From positions 434,001-498,000 of the forward strand of contig NZ_CP090365.1 of NCBI RefSeq assembly GCF_021432065.1: a stretch of 64,000 nt of DNA, read 5' to 3'. A model generated the notes under the pieces. The model searched no databases, was not told where the DNA came from, and saw only the letters and a program-made list of their open reading frames with translations. Positions 63,488-64,000 of this stretch are shown in pieces. Both the position numbers and the translations under genes were made by a program. The DNA comes from Photobacterium sp. TLY01 (GTDB lineage: Bacteria; Pseudomonadota; Gammaproteobacteria; Enterobacterales; Vibrionaceae). Numbering within the stretch: position 1 is the first letter of the stretch; every line of letters starts with the position of its first letter.

Positions 63488-64000
63488 CGACATCGAATTT
63501 ATCTGTGCTCTGAGCCATTGCACAAAACAGTCGATGGCCGCGGAATGGCGATGGCTAATCAGGTAATAACCGGCATTGGCCTGCAGGGGGGCAAACGGAG
63601 ACACTAAACGGCCTTTTTTGACATCATCACCTATCAATGCCTGCCGCGCCATGGCAACGCCCAGCCCGGCTTCGGCTGCTGCCATCGCCATGTCTGTCCG
63701 GTTAAAAAAGTGGCCGCGCCGGCTGTCGGCCTGGATATGCATGCTGTGAAACCAGTAGCGCCACTCGGTATCCCGCTCCGCATTGCGCCACGGCATGGCA
63801 TCATGCAGTAACGTCACCTGGTGCCAGGCCTGCGGATGCAACCAGTCAAACTTTGCCTGATAGTCAGGGCTCATGACCGGCAGCAGGGATTCTGCCATCA
63901 GCAGGCTGGTTTTGCCGTCATCTTTAATTTCTTCATGGCGGCGGTAATCAATCACTAAATCGCAATCTGTATCCCGGCTGTCGACCAGCGCGCCATCGGC
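63434..64000 (-). CDS. LysR-family regulator, 5' part missing
   Basis: The minus-strand frame is open to base 64000, so the start and the DNA-binding domain lie outside the window; 188 residues of the effector domain are visible. The pattern DCDLVIDYRRHEE, HFFNRTDMAMAAAEAGLGVAMARQALI and the end of the domain is typical of GcvA/AmpR-like LysR regulators. The GTG at 63955 is not a real start. Target genes cannot be judged from here. Confidence 0.85.
   Translation of the reverse strand, partial: ADGALVDSRDTDCDLVIDYRRHEEIKDDGKTSLLMAESLLPVMSPDYQAKFDWLHPQAWHQVTLLHDAMPWRNAERDTEWRYWFHSMHIQADSRRGHFFNRTDMAMAAAEAGLGVAMARQALIGDDVKKGRLVSPFAPLQANAGYYLISHRHSAAIDCFVQWLRAQINSMSLEHELAIAVEGKPAHHA

Overview
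The window looks like a chromosomal stretch from a marine gammaproteobacterium of the Vibrionaceae, at roughly 50 percent G+C, and a Photobacterium-like genome is my best guess. The reasons are a full betIBA-choXWV choline/betaine operon in the order known from Vibrio, a chromosomal Qnr of exactly 218 residues, a VasX-like type VI secretion effector, and clear rimK, zntB, mgtE, cbpAM, yegP, dkgB, alkA/ogt and fetAB homologues. I saw no rRNA, tRNA, CRISPR array or complete insertion sequence.

Layout. 0-5 kb: a cut pentapeptide-repeat gene, a periplasmic alpha-carbonic anhydrase, and a three-gene minus-strand operon (NhaC-type antiporter, class II HDAC-like amidohydrolase, LuxR-type regulator) with a palindrome just upstream. 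5-8 kb: a secreted HbpS/GlcG-like protein divergent from an OmpR-type two-component system, with a perfect 12-bp inverted repeat between them. 8-12 kb: dkgB, a LysR regulator and an MFS exporter, then a TDT transporter. 11.9-13.5 kb: a gene-poor stretch with an orphan terminator, and yegP. 13.5-16.7 kb: a secreted dienelactone hydrolase, a YbjQ-like protein, and an alkylation-repair pair (Ada-AlkA fusion and Ogt).

16.9-24.1 kb is the main accessory island: a 1205-residue VasX-like effector, two tandem copies of a membrane protein that is probably its immunity protein (the second has an in-frame stop), a third N-terminal remnant, and an unknown multi-span membrane protein. The DNA becomes visibly AT-rich from the last part of the effector onward. 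24-29 kb: an EmrAB-type efflux pair with a divergent LysR gene, and an outer-membrane-like protein. 29-34 kb: rimK, an aspartoacylase-like gene, zntB, a small MscS channel and mgtE, all on one strand and closely packed.

34-43 kb: a two-copy REP-like palindromic repeat, small membrane and lipoprotein genes, a Nudix hydrolase, a second MscS channel, a rearrangement scar, cbpAM, an ABM-fold monooxygenase, qnr, a glutathionylspermidine-synthase-like gene, and a ParD-like protein overlapping a methionine aminopeptidase. The scar joins a copy of the start of the monooxygenase gene to a copy of the middle of the synthase gene, as if the qnr region had been deleted from a duplicate.

43-64 kb: acetyltransferases, a VOC protein, a secreted alkyl sulfatase with a divergent AraC regulator and a nearby GMC alcohol dehydrogenase, the choline operon, a di-heme cytochrome c peroxidase-like lipoprotein, an ABC exporter, fetAB, and a LysR gene cut by the right edge.
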